This document shows positions 13,696-21,485 of a stretch of DNA of 27,599 nucleotides, in pieces. The notes beneath the pieces are model-generated. The model had not been told where the DNA came from and did not search any database. It saw only the letters and a program-made list of their open reading frames with translations. Origin of the DNA: DATLBA01 sp035527275 (lineage in GTDB: Bacteria; Planctomycetota; Phycisphaerae; FEN-1346). The position numbers and the translations under genes are program-made. Numbering within the stretch: position 1 is the stretch's first letter; each line of letters opens with the position of its first letter. The DNA is taken from assembly GCA_035527275.1 (NCBI GenBank), contig DATLBA010000043.1, positions 1 through 27,599 of the forward strand. The letters run 5' to 3'.

Positions 13696-14676
13696 TCAGG
13701 CCGCGCCGAGCGTCCGCTTCGCTGCGGCAACTATTTTGTCGGTCGAGGGAATCGCCGCGTCCTCCAGGACGGGGCTCATCGGCACCGGCACGTTGGCCGC
13801 GCAGACACGCTCGATGGGCGCGTCGAGCCGGTCGAACGCAAACTTCTGGACCCGCGTGGCCAGTTCGCAAACGAAGTTGCCGTTCTCGCAACCTTCCGAC
13901 ACGGCGACGAGGCGCCCCGTTTTTTTGACGGAATCCAGGACGCAATCGATGTCGAGAGGCTTCAGGCACCGCAGGTCGATGACCTCGGCCTCGATGCCTT
14001 CCTCGGCGAGGCGCTCGCCGGCCTCCTGGGCCCGCAGGGCCATGCGCGAATAACCGACGATCGTCACGTCGTCACCCTCGCGCCGGACCGCCGCCTCGCC
14101 GAGCGGAATCAGATACTCCTCTTCGGGCACTTCCCCCTTGGTGCCGTAAAGCACCTTGTGCTCGATAAAGAGAATGGGATTGTCGTCGCGGATGCAAGTT
14201 TTCAGGAGTCCCTTCGCGTCATAAGGCGTCGAAGGCATGACGACGAAAATGCCCGGCGCGTGCACGAACCAGGCCTCGAGGCTCTGCGAGTGATGGGCGG
14301 CAATCGAGCGGCCGGCGCCGCCCTCGGTCCGAAGGACCATCGGAACCGTCGTCTTGCCGCCGAACATGTACCGGTTCTTGGCGGCCTGATTGACGAACTG
14401 GTCCATGGCGATGGTCATAAAGTCCACGTACATGATTTCGGCCACGGGCCTCATGCCGCACATCGCCGCACCGGTGGCGGCGCCGGCAATCGCCGCCTCG
14501 CTGATGGCGGTGTCGCGGACTCGGGTCTCGCCGAACTCTTCCAAAAGTCCCTTGGTGGCCTGGTATGCCCCGCCGTAGATGGCGACGTCTTCGCCCATGA
14601 CGAAAACACGCTCGTCGCGCCGCATCTCCTCCGCAATCGCGTCGCGAATGGCTTCTCGATACGTAATGACCGGCAT
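13696..14676 (-). CDS. pdhB: Pyruvate dehydrogenase E1 component, beta subunit
   Basis: The 326-residue E1 beta subunit forms an alpha2beta2 thiamine-diphosphate enzyme with the upstream alpha subunit. Landmarks include REAIRDAIAEEMRRDERVFVMGEDVAIYGGAYQATKGL, ISEAAIAGAATGAAM, EIMYVDFMTIAMDQ with AAKNRYMFGG, the histidines in IAAHHSQSLEAW, and the C-terminal transketolase domain DVTIVGYSRMALRAQEAGERL and VIDLRCLKPLD. I chose ATG 14676 because the family starts with MPVITYREAI and AAGGA lies about 10 bases upstream; the open frame starts 11 codons earlier. It follows the beta-propeller gene by 29 bases and precedes the E2 gene by 67. Confidence 0.94.
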   Translation of the reverse strand: MPVITYREAIRDAIAEEMRRDERVFVMGEDVAIYGGAYQATKGLLEEFGETRVRDTAISEAAIAGAATGAAMCGMRPVAEIMYVDFMTIAMDQFVNQAAKNRYMFGGKTTVPMVLRTEGGAGRSIAAHHSQSLEAWFVHAPGIFVVMPSTPYDAKGLLKTCIRDDNPILFIEHKVLYGTKGEVPEEEYLIPLGEAAVRREGDDVTIVGYSRMALRAQEAGERLAEEGIEAEVIDLRCLKPLDIDCVLDSVKKTGRLVAVSEGCENGNFVCELATRVQKFAFDRLDAPIERVCAANVPVPMSPVLEDAAIPSTDKIVAAAKRTLGAA

Positions 14677-14705
14677 AGTGCTTGAATCCTTCCCGAAACC
14701 GCGTA

Positions 14706-16247
14706 TCACTTCTCCACGGGAACGTGCTTCACGCGAAAGAGGGTTCGAGCCTTCCCGGCCAAGTACTCGATCGTCCCATCGGGCCGGAAAACGGGTCCGC
14801 CAACATCGTCGTACTCTGGCACCGGCTGGCCGTCAATGACCACAAGAGACTTGCTGGCCTTCTGGGCCCTATACGCCACCCGTTTTCCATCCGGGCTGAA
14901 GACAAGGTTCCTAATCCCGCCGTACTCCGGACCCTCCTGGCCGTCGAGGACCACGAACCTCTTGCGGCTCTTCCCAGCCCCATATGCCACCCGCTTCCCG
15001 TCCGGGCTGAAAACAGGCGTACCTTCGAGAATCTCGTCATACTCCGGCCCCGCCTCGCCATCGAGGACCACAAACCACTTGTCGCCCTTCCGGGCCGCAT
15101 ACATCACACGTTTACCGTCCGGGCTAAAGACGAAACTTTTCCCTGGGACTCCAAGGTGCGTCGGCCTAACCGGGCGAAAACTGGCGTTGTTCCACTTCTT
15201 GCCCATTTGCAAGACGTACGCCGGCCGTCCCCTGTCCGGATCGAACTGGAGACGCGCTGCAGCGATCCCCTCATACTCCGGACCCGTCTTGCCGTCGATG
15301 ACCACGAACCCCTTGTCGCCCCTCTGGGCCGCATACATCACCCGTTTCCCGTCCGGGCTGAAAACAAGGCTGCCCTCCGTGATACCGTCGAACGCTGGGC
15401 CAGCCTCTCCGTCGATGACGATACACCACTGGTCGCCCTTCGCCGCCCCATACGCCACCCGCTTCCCGTCCGGGCTGAAAACGGGCGTACCTTCGAGAAT
15501 CCCGTCATACTCGGGCCCCGCCTCACTGTCGAAAACCACGAACTGCCTGTCGCCCTTCTCGGCCACATACGCCACCCGCTTCCCGTCCGGGCTGAAAGCG
15601 AGGCTGTCGTTCACGATCTCGTCGTACTCCGGCCCCGCCTGGCCGTCGATGACAATGAACCACTTGCTGCCCCCCGGGGCCCCATACACCGCCCGCATGG
15701 CCGCATACGCCACCCGTTTCCCGTCCGGGCTGAAGATAAGGCTGCCCTTGCCAATTGTGTCGTACTCCGGCCCCTCCTGGCCGTCGATGACGACAAAATG
15801 CCTCATGTGGCCCTTCGATGCCGCATACGCCACCCGCTTCCCGTCCAGGCTGAATTGAAGGCTTCCTGCCCCAATTCTGTCGTACTCCGGCCCCTCCTGG
15901 CCGTCGATGACGACGCAAAACTTCTCGCCCATCGCGGTAAGAGCAGTAACATGCGCCGCCCGCTTCCAGTCCGGGCTGAAAACGAGGCCAAAAATCCCCC
16001 CCTCATACTCCGGCCCCGCCTGGCCGTCAATAACAACGCAGAATTTGTCGCCTTTGATCACCACGAAGGCCACGTGGCAACCGTCTTCGCTGATAATGGT
16101 TTCAATAAAGCGGGTCGGAATCGGCCCGAGGGGAATCTCCTCGATCTTGTAGGAGGCCGCGGCGCCGCCGGCCTGCGGCGATTCCGCACCACAGACGGCG
16201 ACCGGAGCGAGGATCGCAAGCAACGCAAGAACCTGTATGGTCCGCAT
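14706..16247 (-). CDS. Secreted PD40/WD40-like beta-propeller repeat protein
   Basis: A 513-residue protein with an N-terminal signal peptide (MRTIQVLALLAILAPVAVCGA, cleavage likely near residue 20) followed by about eleven repeats of 37-46 residues. Each repeat has the form FSPDGKRVAY...KGDKWFVVIDGQAGPEYDGI, i.e. the PD40/TolB-like propeller motif with an added GPEYD turn. Several repeats are nearly identical at both protein and DNA level (for example the units around 15001-15080 and 15469-15540), which indicates recent amplification or gene conversion. One unit near the middle (about 15123-15240) is degenerate. Start ATG 16247 has AAAGGGGG upstream. It sits on the same strand between E1 alpha (63-base gap) and E1 beta (29-base gap). 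No link to pyruvate oxidation is apparent; a role in binding on the cell surface or in the periplasm is only a guess. Confidence 0.88.
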   Translation of the reverse strand: MRTIQVLALLAILAPVAVCGAESPQAGGAAASYKIEEIPLGPIPTRFIETIISEDGCHVAFVVIKGDKFCVVIDGQAGPEYEGGIFGLVFSPDWKRAAHVTALTAMGEKFCVVIDGQEGPEYDRIGAGSLQFSLDGKRVAYAASKGHMRHFVVIDGQEGPEYDTIGKGSLIFSPDGKRVAYAAMRAVYGAPGGSKWFIVIDGQAGPEYDEIVNDSLAFSPDGKRVAYVAEKGDRQFVVFDSEAGPEYDGILEGTPVFSPDGKRVAYGAAKGDQWCIVIDGEAGPAFDGITEGSLVFSPDGKRVMYAAQRGDKGFVVIDGKTGPEYEGIAAARLQFDPDRGRPAYVLQMGKKWNNASFRPVRPTHLGVPGKSFVFSPDGKRVMYAARKGDKWFVVLDGEAGPEYDEILEGTPVFSPDGKRVAYGAGKSRKRFVVLDGQEGPEYGGIRNLVFSPDGKRVAYRAQKASKSLVVIDGQPVPEYDDVGGPVFRPDGTIEYLAGKARTLFRVKHVPVEK

Positions 16248-16310
16248 GACGCCCCCTTTCTATCCTCCCTCTCCCTGGACGGGAGAGGAAAACTACGAAA
16301 CAGGCCCTAC

Positions 16311-17339
16311 TCAGGTCCGCACCAGGCCGCGCTCGCCCTCGGCCCAGCCGACATAGACATCGTCGCACACTTCGGAGGGGTCGGGATACGGGCTTTCTTC
16401 GACGGCAAACTTTTCGGCCTCTTCGATTGCGGCGTCCACGTCGGCCTGAAGGGCCGCAAATTCCTCTTCCGTCAGTAACCCCTCTCCCACCAGATCATTC
16501 TTGAACAGAATGATCGGGTCGCGCTCGTGCCAGTACTGTTCCTCTTCCTTGGTGCGGTACTTGCGCGGGTCGCTCCGCGAGTGGCCGCGGTAGCGATAGG
16601 TCTTGGCCTCGATGAGCGTGGGCCCCTCGCCGTTGCGGGCGCGGCCAGCGGCCTCAAGCACCATCCGGCGGACCTCCAGCACCTGCTGACCGTCCACCGG
16701 AAAACCGGGCATCGCATACGACTGCGCCCGGGGGTAAATCTCCTCCAGGGCACAGGCCCGCTCGACCGAGACGCTCATGCCATAAAGGTTGTTCTCGCAG
16801 ATGTAAACGACGGGCAGTTTCCACTTGCCGGCCATGTTGAGCGACTCGTGGAATCCGCCCGTGTTCGAAGCGCCGTCGCCGAAGAAGCAGAGGACCACGC
16901 TGCCGGTCTTTTGCATTTGGACGGCCAGGCCGGCGCCGGTGGCAACGGGAATGTTGCCGCCCACGATGCCCGTGGCGCCCAGGTTGCGGCTGGCGACGTC
17001 GGCGATGTGCATGGACCCTCCGCGGCCCTTACAGTAGCCGGTCGCTTTGCCGCACAGTTCCGCCATCATCAGTTTCAGGTCGGCCCCCACTGCCAGGCAG
17101 TGGCCGTGACCGCGATGGGTGCTTGTGATGTAGTCGCGATCGTCTATGGCGGAACAGGCGCCGACCGCGACCGCCTCCTGGCCGGCATAGACGTGGCTGG
17201 CGCCCTGGAGGACGTCGCGGGCGAGCAACTCGAAGACCTTGTCCTCGAACGCCCGGATTTCCATCATGCGCCGAAGGAGCCCGACCTTAAACTCCCTGGA
17301 TGGTTCCTCGGCCCTTTTCGCTTGCCGAACTTTGCTCAT
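16311..17339 (-). CDS. pdhA: Pyruvate dehydrogenase E1 component, alpha subunit
   Basis: The 342-residue E1 alpha subunit carries the thiamine-diphosphate site. Landmarks: SHVYAGQEAVAVG (48-60), STHRGHGHCLAVGAD (73-87), KGRGGSMH (104-111), and the TPP-binding motif beginning GDGASNTGGFHESLNMA (154-170) and closing with ICENN (180-184). The regulatory-loop region TYRYRGHSRSDPRKYRTKEEE is also typical. ATG 17339 has GGAGGA 4 bases upstream and gives the normal length; the longer open frame to 17516 lacks support. It is the first gene of the operon, behind a promoter at 17383-17411. Confidence 0.95.
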   Translation of the reverse strand: MSKVRQAKRAEEPSREFKVGLLRRMMEIRAFEDKVFELLARDVLQGASHVYAGQEAVAVGACSAIDDRDYITSTHRGHGHCLAVGADLKLMMAELCGKATGYCKGRGGSMHIADVASRNLGATGIVGGNIPVATGAGLAVQMQKTGSVVLCFFGDGASNTGGFHESLNMAGKWKLPVVYICENNLYGMSVSVERACALEEIYPRAQSYAMPGFPVDGQQVLEVRRMVLEAAGRARNGEGPTLIEAKTYRYRGHSRSDPRKYRTKEEEQYWHERDPIILFKNDLVGEGLLTEEEFAALQADVDAAIEEAEKFAVEESPYPDPSEVCDDVYVGWAEGERGLVRT

Positions 17340-17382
17340 TCGCTCCTCCGTAAAACTGCGGCGACACCCGCGAAAGCACAAA

Positions 17383-17411
17383 ACTATACCCGCAAGGCTT
17401 CGGGAACACAA
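17383..17411 (-). promoter_or_regulatory. Probable promoter of the pdh operon
   Basis: On the minus strand, TTGTGT (17411-17406) and TATAGT (17388-17383) are 17 bases apart. Predicted start near 17376, with a leader of about 37 bases to the pdhA ATG. It overlaps the 3' end of the NAD(P)HX dehydratase gene, so pdhA may be independently transcribed as well as reached by read-through. Confidence 0.5.
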
Positions 17412-18259
17412 CGCAGGATGTCGAGCGCCGTAAGGCCCAGGATGCCGACGCGCTCCCCGCGTGAGGTCCCGCCTAAGCGGACGGCCGCCAGGTCCCCCGC
17501 CCGGCCGTGCGCCCACACGGCCAGGACCGCCGCGTCGAACGGCTCCATGCCGGCCGCCACGAGCGCCGCGAGCATCCCCGTTAGGACGTCGCCGGCGCCG
17601 GCGGTCGCCATGCCCGGGTTGCCGGTCTCATTGACGTGCATCCGCTTGCCGTCGCAGACAACCGTGCCCGCACCTTTAAGGACGGCGACGGCGCCGAGTT
17701 CCGCCAGGCGCGTTGCGGCGGCCTGGCGGTCGGCCTGGACCTCTTTGGCCGTCGTCCCGAGGAGGCGCGCCGCCTCGCCGGGGTGCGGCGTGATGATGAC
17801 GGGAACGTCCGCGGCGGCCAGCGCTTCTGGCACCCTGCCGGCAATGACGTTGAGGGCATCGGCATCCAGAACGAGGGGGATCCTGGCCCGGACGAGCACC
17901 GACCGGACCACGGACCTGACGCCGCGCGTCTGACCCAACCCGGGCCCCATCGCAAGGACGTGCCGGCCTTCGGCCAGGTCGAGGATTTTCCCCGCCGCCC
18001 GGGCCTTAATCGAGGCGCCGTCGTCCGGCAGTGGGGCCGTAGTGCAACACGGCGCCAGGGCCGCCACGGTATCGAGGGCCGAGTCGGCCGTCGCGATCTT
18101 CACCAGGCCCGCCCCGGCCCGCAGGGCGCCGTTGCCGACGAGCGCGGCCGCGCCCGCCATGCCCCGGCTCCCGGCCACGACCAGGACGAGGCCGGCCGTC
18201 CCTTTGTGGGCATCGGGCGGGCGCGCCGGCGGTTTCGGAATGTCGCGGACGCGCCTCAC
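17384..18259 (-). CDS. nnrD: ADP/ATP-dependent NAD(P)H-hydrate dehydratase
   Basis: This 291-residue ribokinase-like protein repairs hydrated NAD(P)H (NADHX, NADPHX), dehydrating it at the expense of ATP or ADP. Family landmarks: HKGTAGLVLVVAGSRGMAGAAALVGNGALRAGAGLVKIA near the N-terminus, LAMGPGLGQT, VLDADALN, ITPHPGEAARLLG, and the catalytic/ATP-binding segment NPGMATAGAGDVLTG. It lacks the N-terminal epimerase domain (NnrE) that is fused in many bacteria, so it is the stand-alone form. I chose the GTG at 18259 because GGGAGGA lies about 9 bases upstream; 25 extra codons upstream are unsupported and run into a palindrome. Confidence 0.92.
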   Translation of the reverse strand: MRRVRDIPKPPARPPDAHKGTAGLVLVVAGSRGMAGAAALVGNGALRAGAGLVKIATADSALDTVAALAPCCTTAPLPDDGASIKARAAGKILDLAEGRHVLAMGPGLGQTRGVRSVVRSVLVRARIPLVLDADALNVIAGRVPEALAAADVPVIITPHPGEAARLLGTTAKEVQADRQAAATRLAELGAVAVLKGAGTVVCDGKRMHVNETGNPGMATAGAGDVLTGMLAALVAAGMEPFDAAVLAVWAHGRAGDLAAVRLGGTSRGERVGILGLTALDILRCVPEALRV

Positions 18260-18296
18260 GGAATTGGATCCTCCCGTGTTAGTGCGAACCCATGCT

Positions 18297-18314
18297 CGCC
18301 GCGCAAGCGCGGCG
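18297..18314. repeat. Short GC palindrome between larB and nnrD
   Basis: CGCCGCGC, loop AA, GCGCGGCG: an 8-bp perfect stem. Similar in build (short GC stem with AA loop) to the tandem palindromes at 970-1011. It lies in the 75-base gap between larB and nnrD. Confidence 0.6.
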
Positions 18315-18334
18315 GCTAACTGCACGGCGTGCAA

Positions 18335-19108
18335 TCAATCGCACCCCGTGAGATGCTGAGCGGTGCGGAGAATCGCGGCGGCCAGGCACGCAGCGCCGAA
18401 CCCGTTATCAATGTTGACGACGCCCACCCCTGCCGCACAACTGTTCAGCATCGTAAGGAGCGGCGCGAGGCCTGAGAAACTGGCCCCGTAGCCGATGCTC
18501 GTCGGAACCGCAATCACCGGCGCCTGGACCAAGCCGCCGACCACGCTTGCGAGCGCCCCCTCCATACCGGCCACGACGATGATAACCGTTGCCTTTGAAA
18601 TCGCTTCCGAATGCGCCAGAAGCCGATGGATTCCTGCGACGCCCACGTCATAGAAGGTGTCGCAGCGGCAGCCGAGCAGTTCGGCCGTGACGCGGGCCTC
18701 TTCGGCCACGGGCATGTCGCTCGTCCCGGCCGAGACGACGGCCACCCGCCCGGGGAGCGGCGGACACGGTTCGCCCCGGGCCAGAACAATCGCGCGGGCG
18801 GCCTCGTGATAAATGGCGTCCGGATACGTGGCCCGGACGGCCTCATAGACGGCGGGGTCGGCCCGGGTCGCCAGAATGTTGGTCCCTTGACCCGCCATCC
18901 GTTCCACGATGGCCAAGACCTGCTCTTTTGTTTTACCGGGGCAGAAGATGGCCTCCGGCAGCCCGCACCGCAGCGCCCGATGATGATCGAGTTTGGCGAA
19001 GCCGAGGTCCTCAAATGGCATGTGCCGGAGGCGCTCGGCGGCTTCCGCCGGCGACAGGTCGCCGCTGCGGACCTTCTCCAGCAATTGTCGCAGTCGTTCG
19101 CTGTCCAT
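18335..19108 (-). CDS. larB: Nickel-pincer cofactor biosynthesis protein LarB
   Basis: LarB, 257 residues, related to AIR carboxylase (PurE). In the known pathway it carboxylates and hydrolyses nicotinic acid adenine dinucleotide, the first step to the nickel-pincer nucleotide of lactate racemase. The N-terminal helical part (MDSERLRQLLEKVRSGDLSPAEAAERLR) and the PurE-like domain (VAVVSAGTSDMPVAEEARVTAELLG, FYDVGVAGIHRLL, VVAGMEGALASVVGGL, VPTSIGYGASFSGLAPLLTMLNSCA, VVNIDNGFGAA) are clear. I chose ATG 19108 (AGGACGG just upstream), as the 27 codons before it are not family-like. larC and larE are not in the window, so its partners lie elsewhere or it serves another cofactor route. Confidence 0.93.
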   Translation of the reverse strand: MDSERLRQLLEKVRSGDLSPAEAAERLRHMPFEDLGFAKLDHHRALRCGLPEAIFCPGKTKEQVLAIVERMAGQGTNILATRADPAVYEAVRATYPDAIYHEAARAIVLARGEPCPPLPGRVAVVSAGTSDMPVAEEARVTAELLGCRCDTFYDVGVAGIHRLLAHSEAISKATVIIVVAGMEGALASVVGGLVQAPVIAVPTSIGYGASFSGLAPLLTMLNSCAAGVGVVNIDNGFGAACLAAAILRTAQHLTGCD

Positions 19109-19188
19109 GTACGGCCGTCCTGACACAGGCTCGAAACGCTTTCCGTGATGCCCGACCCGGATGCAAGCACTCGCCCGGGTCCATCTCA

Positions 19189-20502
19189 CTAGGATATGGC
19201 TTCACGCACGATGTCGAAAAGGAAAATCTTGCCCACGAGGAAGAACACGACGGCCAGGACGCCTGCCGCCGGAACCGTGATGAGCCACGAGCCGAATATG
19301 TTGCGTGTGACGCGACGATTGACGGCGGCCAGGCCGCGCGCCAGCCCAATGCCGAGAATGGCGCCGACAAGCGTATGCGTCGTTGAAACCGGGAGTTTCA
19401 TCCTTGTGCACACGAGCACGGTCGTGGTGGCGGCGATGCAGGCAGCCACGCCCCGGGATGGGGTGATTTGCGTTATCTTCTGCCCCACGGTATCCATCAC
19501 ACGGTAGCCATAGGTTGCGAGGCCTACGACGATGCCGCATCCCCCCAGCGCAAGAACCCACGGCGGAACATACACCTGCATCTTAATCGAGCAGGTCGAA
19601 CAGATATCCAGTATGGCGGCAAGCGGGCCGATCGCGTTGGCCACGTCATTCGCCCCGTGCGAGAAAGCGACCGTGCAGGAACCGACCACCACCAGGGGGG
19701 CAAAAACACGCTCCACCACATCTAGTTGCTCCCCCAGGGGAAGACCGCTCTTGTGTCTCAGCGCACGGCGAATGAGGATTCTCGAAACAAGTCCCGCCAG
19801 CAAGCCAACGGCTCCGGCGAGAAGGAACGCATGGTTCCCCGTCAGCCACTCCGCCCGCTCCGCAATCAGGTGTCTCAGGCCCTTGTAAACGATCGCCAGC
19901 GTCACCACCACCGTCATGGAGAAAACGATGTAAGGCGTGACCCTGATGGCGGCGCGCACAGGTTTTTCCCGGCCCAGGATCAGCCTGCTGATGATTCTGA
20001 AGATGACGAATCCCAAAATCCCACCGGCGATCGGGGAAAGGAACCAACTCGCGACAATCTGTCCCATCTTGCCCCAGTGCACGGCGCTCCAGCCTGCCGC
20101 GACGACGCCGAAGCCCGCCACGGCGCCGACAATCGAATGCGTGGTGGAGACCGGCATCCCCATCCACGTGGCGAGGTTCAGCCACACCGCTGCCGCCAGA
20201 AGCGCTGCCGCCATCCCGAGGAGAAACAGCGCCGCGGCTCCGCCCTCCGGCAACCCCGGCAGGGCAGCGACGGCCTGGGGATCCACGATTCCTTTGCGGA
20301 CCGTATCCGTCACGTGGGCCCCGACCAGCACAGCGCCGGCGAACTCACAAATGCCGGCGGCTATGACGGCCCACTTGATACTGATGGACCGGGAACCTAC
20401 CGCGCAGCCCATGGAATTGGCGACGTCGTTGGCGCCGATGTTCCAGGCCATGTAAAGCCCGAGAAGGCCCGTCAACGCGACGATGATGGTCACAGGTTCC
20501 AT
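19189..20502 (-). CDS. pit: PiT family inorganic phosphate transporter
   Basis: A 437-residue inner-membrane transporter of the PiT family, importing phosphate by ion symport. The two inverted-repeat signatures are present: GANDVANSMG (residues 23-32) and HGANDVANAIGPLAAI (282-297), each followed later by PVSTTHSIVGAV (117-128) and PVSTTHTLVGAI. About ten to twelve hydrophobic helices alternate with short loops, and the central loop near 175-190 is charged. ATG 20502 begins the family N-terminus directly; the ribosome-binding site is weak, consistent with coupling to the DUF47 gene, whose stop lies 36 bases upstream. Metal-phosphate specificity cannot be read. Confidence 0.93.
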   Translation of the reverse strand: MEPVTIIVALTGLLGLYMAWNIGANDVANSMGCAVGSRSISIKWAVIAAGICEFAGAVLVGAHVTDTVRKGIVDPQAVAALPGLPEGGAAALFLLGMAAALLAAAVWLNLATWMGMPVSTTHSIVGAVAGFGVVAAGWSAVHWGKMGQIVASWFLSPIAGGILGFVIFRIISRLILGREKPVRAAIRVTPYIVFSMTVVVTLAIVYKGLRHLIAERAEWLTGNHAFLLAGAVGLLAGLVSRILIRRALRHKSGLPLGEQLDVVERVFAPLVVVGSCTVAFSHGANDVANAIGPLAAILDICSTCSIKMQVYVPPWVLALGGCGIVVGLATYGYRVMDTVGQKITQITPSRGVAACIAATTTVLVCTRMKLPVSTTHTLVGAILGIGLARGLAAVNRRVTRNIFGSWLITVPAAGVLAVVFFLVGKIFLFDIVREAIS

Positions 20503-20538
20503 AAAATCGGAGGGGTGACGAATCCAGAGACCCGGTTC

Positions 20539-21213
20539 TTATCCCTTGAGGATCATGCTCCTCAGCAAGTCGCCCGTGTTCTCCGCCGCGTTGGCTATCT
20601 GACTCAACGCCTCGATCATCTTATCGTAAAACAGGATGGTTGTCGGATCGAGTTCGTCCTCCAAGTGGTAGATCTTCTGGCACAATCGGCGCTGCATCCT
20701 GTCGGCCTTCCACTCCTCTTCGCCCAGACCGCCTATCCGCTTGAGCACCAATTCCGCCTCGGCACCCCCGAACGACGTCTCGGCCAGATTCTGAAGTTCC
20801 ACCCCCGCTTCCGCAAGCACGTTGCTGACGTGCACCACCTGGTCAACAAAGCCGAAGAAATCCTCTTTGAGCAAGGGGTGGATCTTCGTCTCGCGAATGA
20901 TGAGGATAACCGCAAAGTCCTCCGCGCTATCGGCTATCTGGTCCTGGCAGTGGAGAAAGTCTTCTAACTCTTCTCTATCGACCGGCAGAAAGTAGCGTCG
21001 CGGCAACTGCTCGCGGATCTCGTGCTTAATCCGGTCCGCCTCATACTCCAGTTTCGACACCTCGTCCTGGAGTCGGTGAATTTCCTCGCGATCTTCCCTC
21101 GCCAGAGCCTCCATCAGCGGCCTGACAAGTTTCACACATTCGTGGACCTTTTTCGTGTGCTCCACGAGCGGACCGAATGGCGACTTTCCGAATAACTCCT
21201 TGATCAGACTCAT
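20539..21213 (-). CDS. DUF47 (TIGR00153) PhoU-like Pit accessory protein
   Basis: A 224-residue all-helical cytosolic protein of the DUF47/TIGR00153 group, distant relatives of PhoU that are usually encoded next to PiT transporters and are thought to modulate them. The N-terminus MSLIKELFGKSPFGPLVEHTKKVHECVKLVRPLMEAL, the acidic helix with LEYEADRIKHEIREQL and the FLPVDREELEDFLHCQDQIADSAEDFAV segment are typical. I chose ATG 21213, which has GGAGGTGG a few bases upstream, over the open-frame start at 21243. It is first in a two-gene operon with pit. Confidence 0.92.
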   Translation of the reverse strand: MSLIKELFGKSPFGPLVEHTKKVHECVKLVRPLMEALAREDREEIHRLQDEVSKLEYEADRIKHEIREQLPRRYFLPVDREELEDFLHCQDQIADSAEDFAVILIIRETKIHPLLKEDFFGFVDQVVHVSNVLAEAGVELQNLAETSFGGAEAELVLKRIGGLGEEEWKADRMQRRLCQKIYHLEDELDPTTILFYDKMIEALSQIANAAENTGDLLRSMILKG

Positions 21214-21386
21214 CGCGCCACCTCCGGTTAGGCATCCAGGCAACCAACACGTTGCCGGCCTCTGAGAACTCGGATTGTAAACAGCGGAGGGCCTCTGGCA
21301 AGCAATTTCGCCTGCGGCCTTCTGGGGTCGGGTGTGACCACGGATTATGGCGCGAGGCGGCAGCGCAGTGGCCGTTCTGGGTCACC

Positions 21387-21414
21387 GCGCGGTGGGCAGG
21401 AATGCCCACCGCGC
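21387..21414. repeat. 28-bp hairpin palindrome, copy 2 (GGAA loop, inverted)
   Basis: Same 28 bases as 499-526, read on the opposite strand: GCGCGGTGGGCA, loop GGAA, complement. It lies in the 270-base gap between the DUF47 gene and tsaD, which otherwise holds nothing I recognise. Confidence 0.85.
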
Positions 21415-21485
21415 TATCCCCCATTTGGGGCGACGCCCAGTTGACAAAGTAGCGCTGGGCGGTAGCGCAGGGGCGGATGGGCCTC

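Noticed and set aside
14682..16478. 598-codon open frame on the plus strand
   Set aside because: Antisense to the beta-propeller gene; its apparent repeats mirror the propeller repeats and it has no ribosome-binding site or recognisable domain.
16527..17933. 468-codon open frame on the plus strand
   Set aside because: Antisense to pdhA and nnrD, both with clear family motifs.
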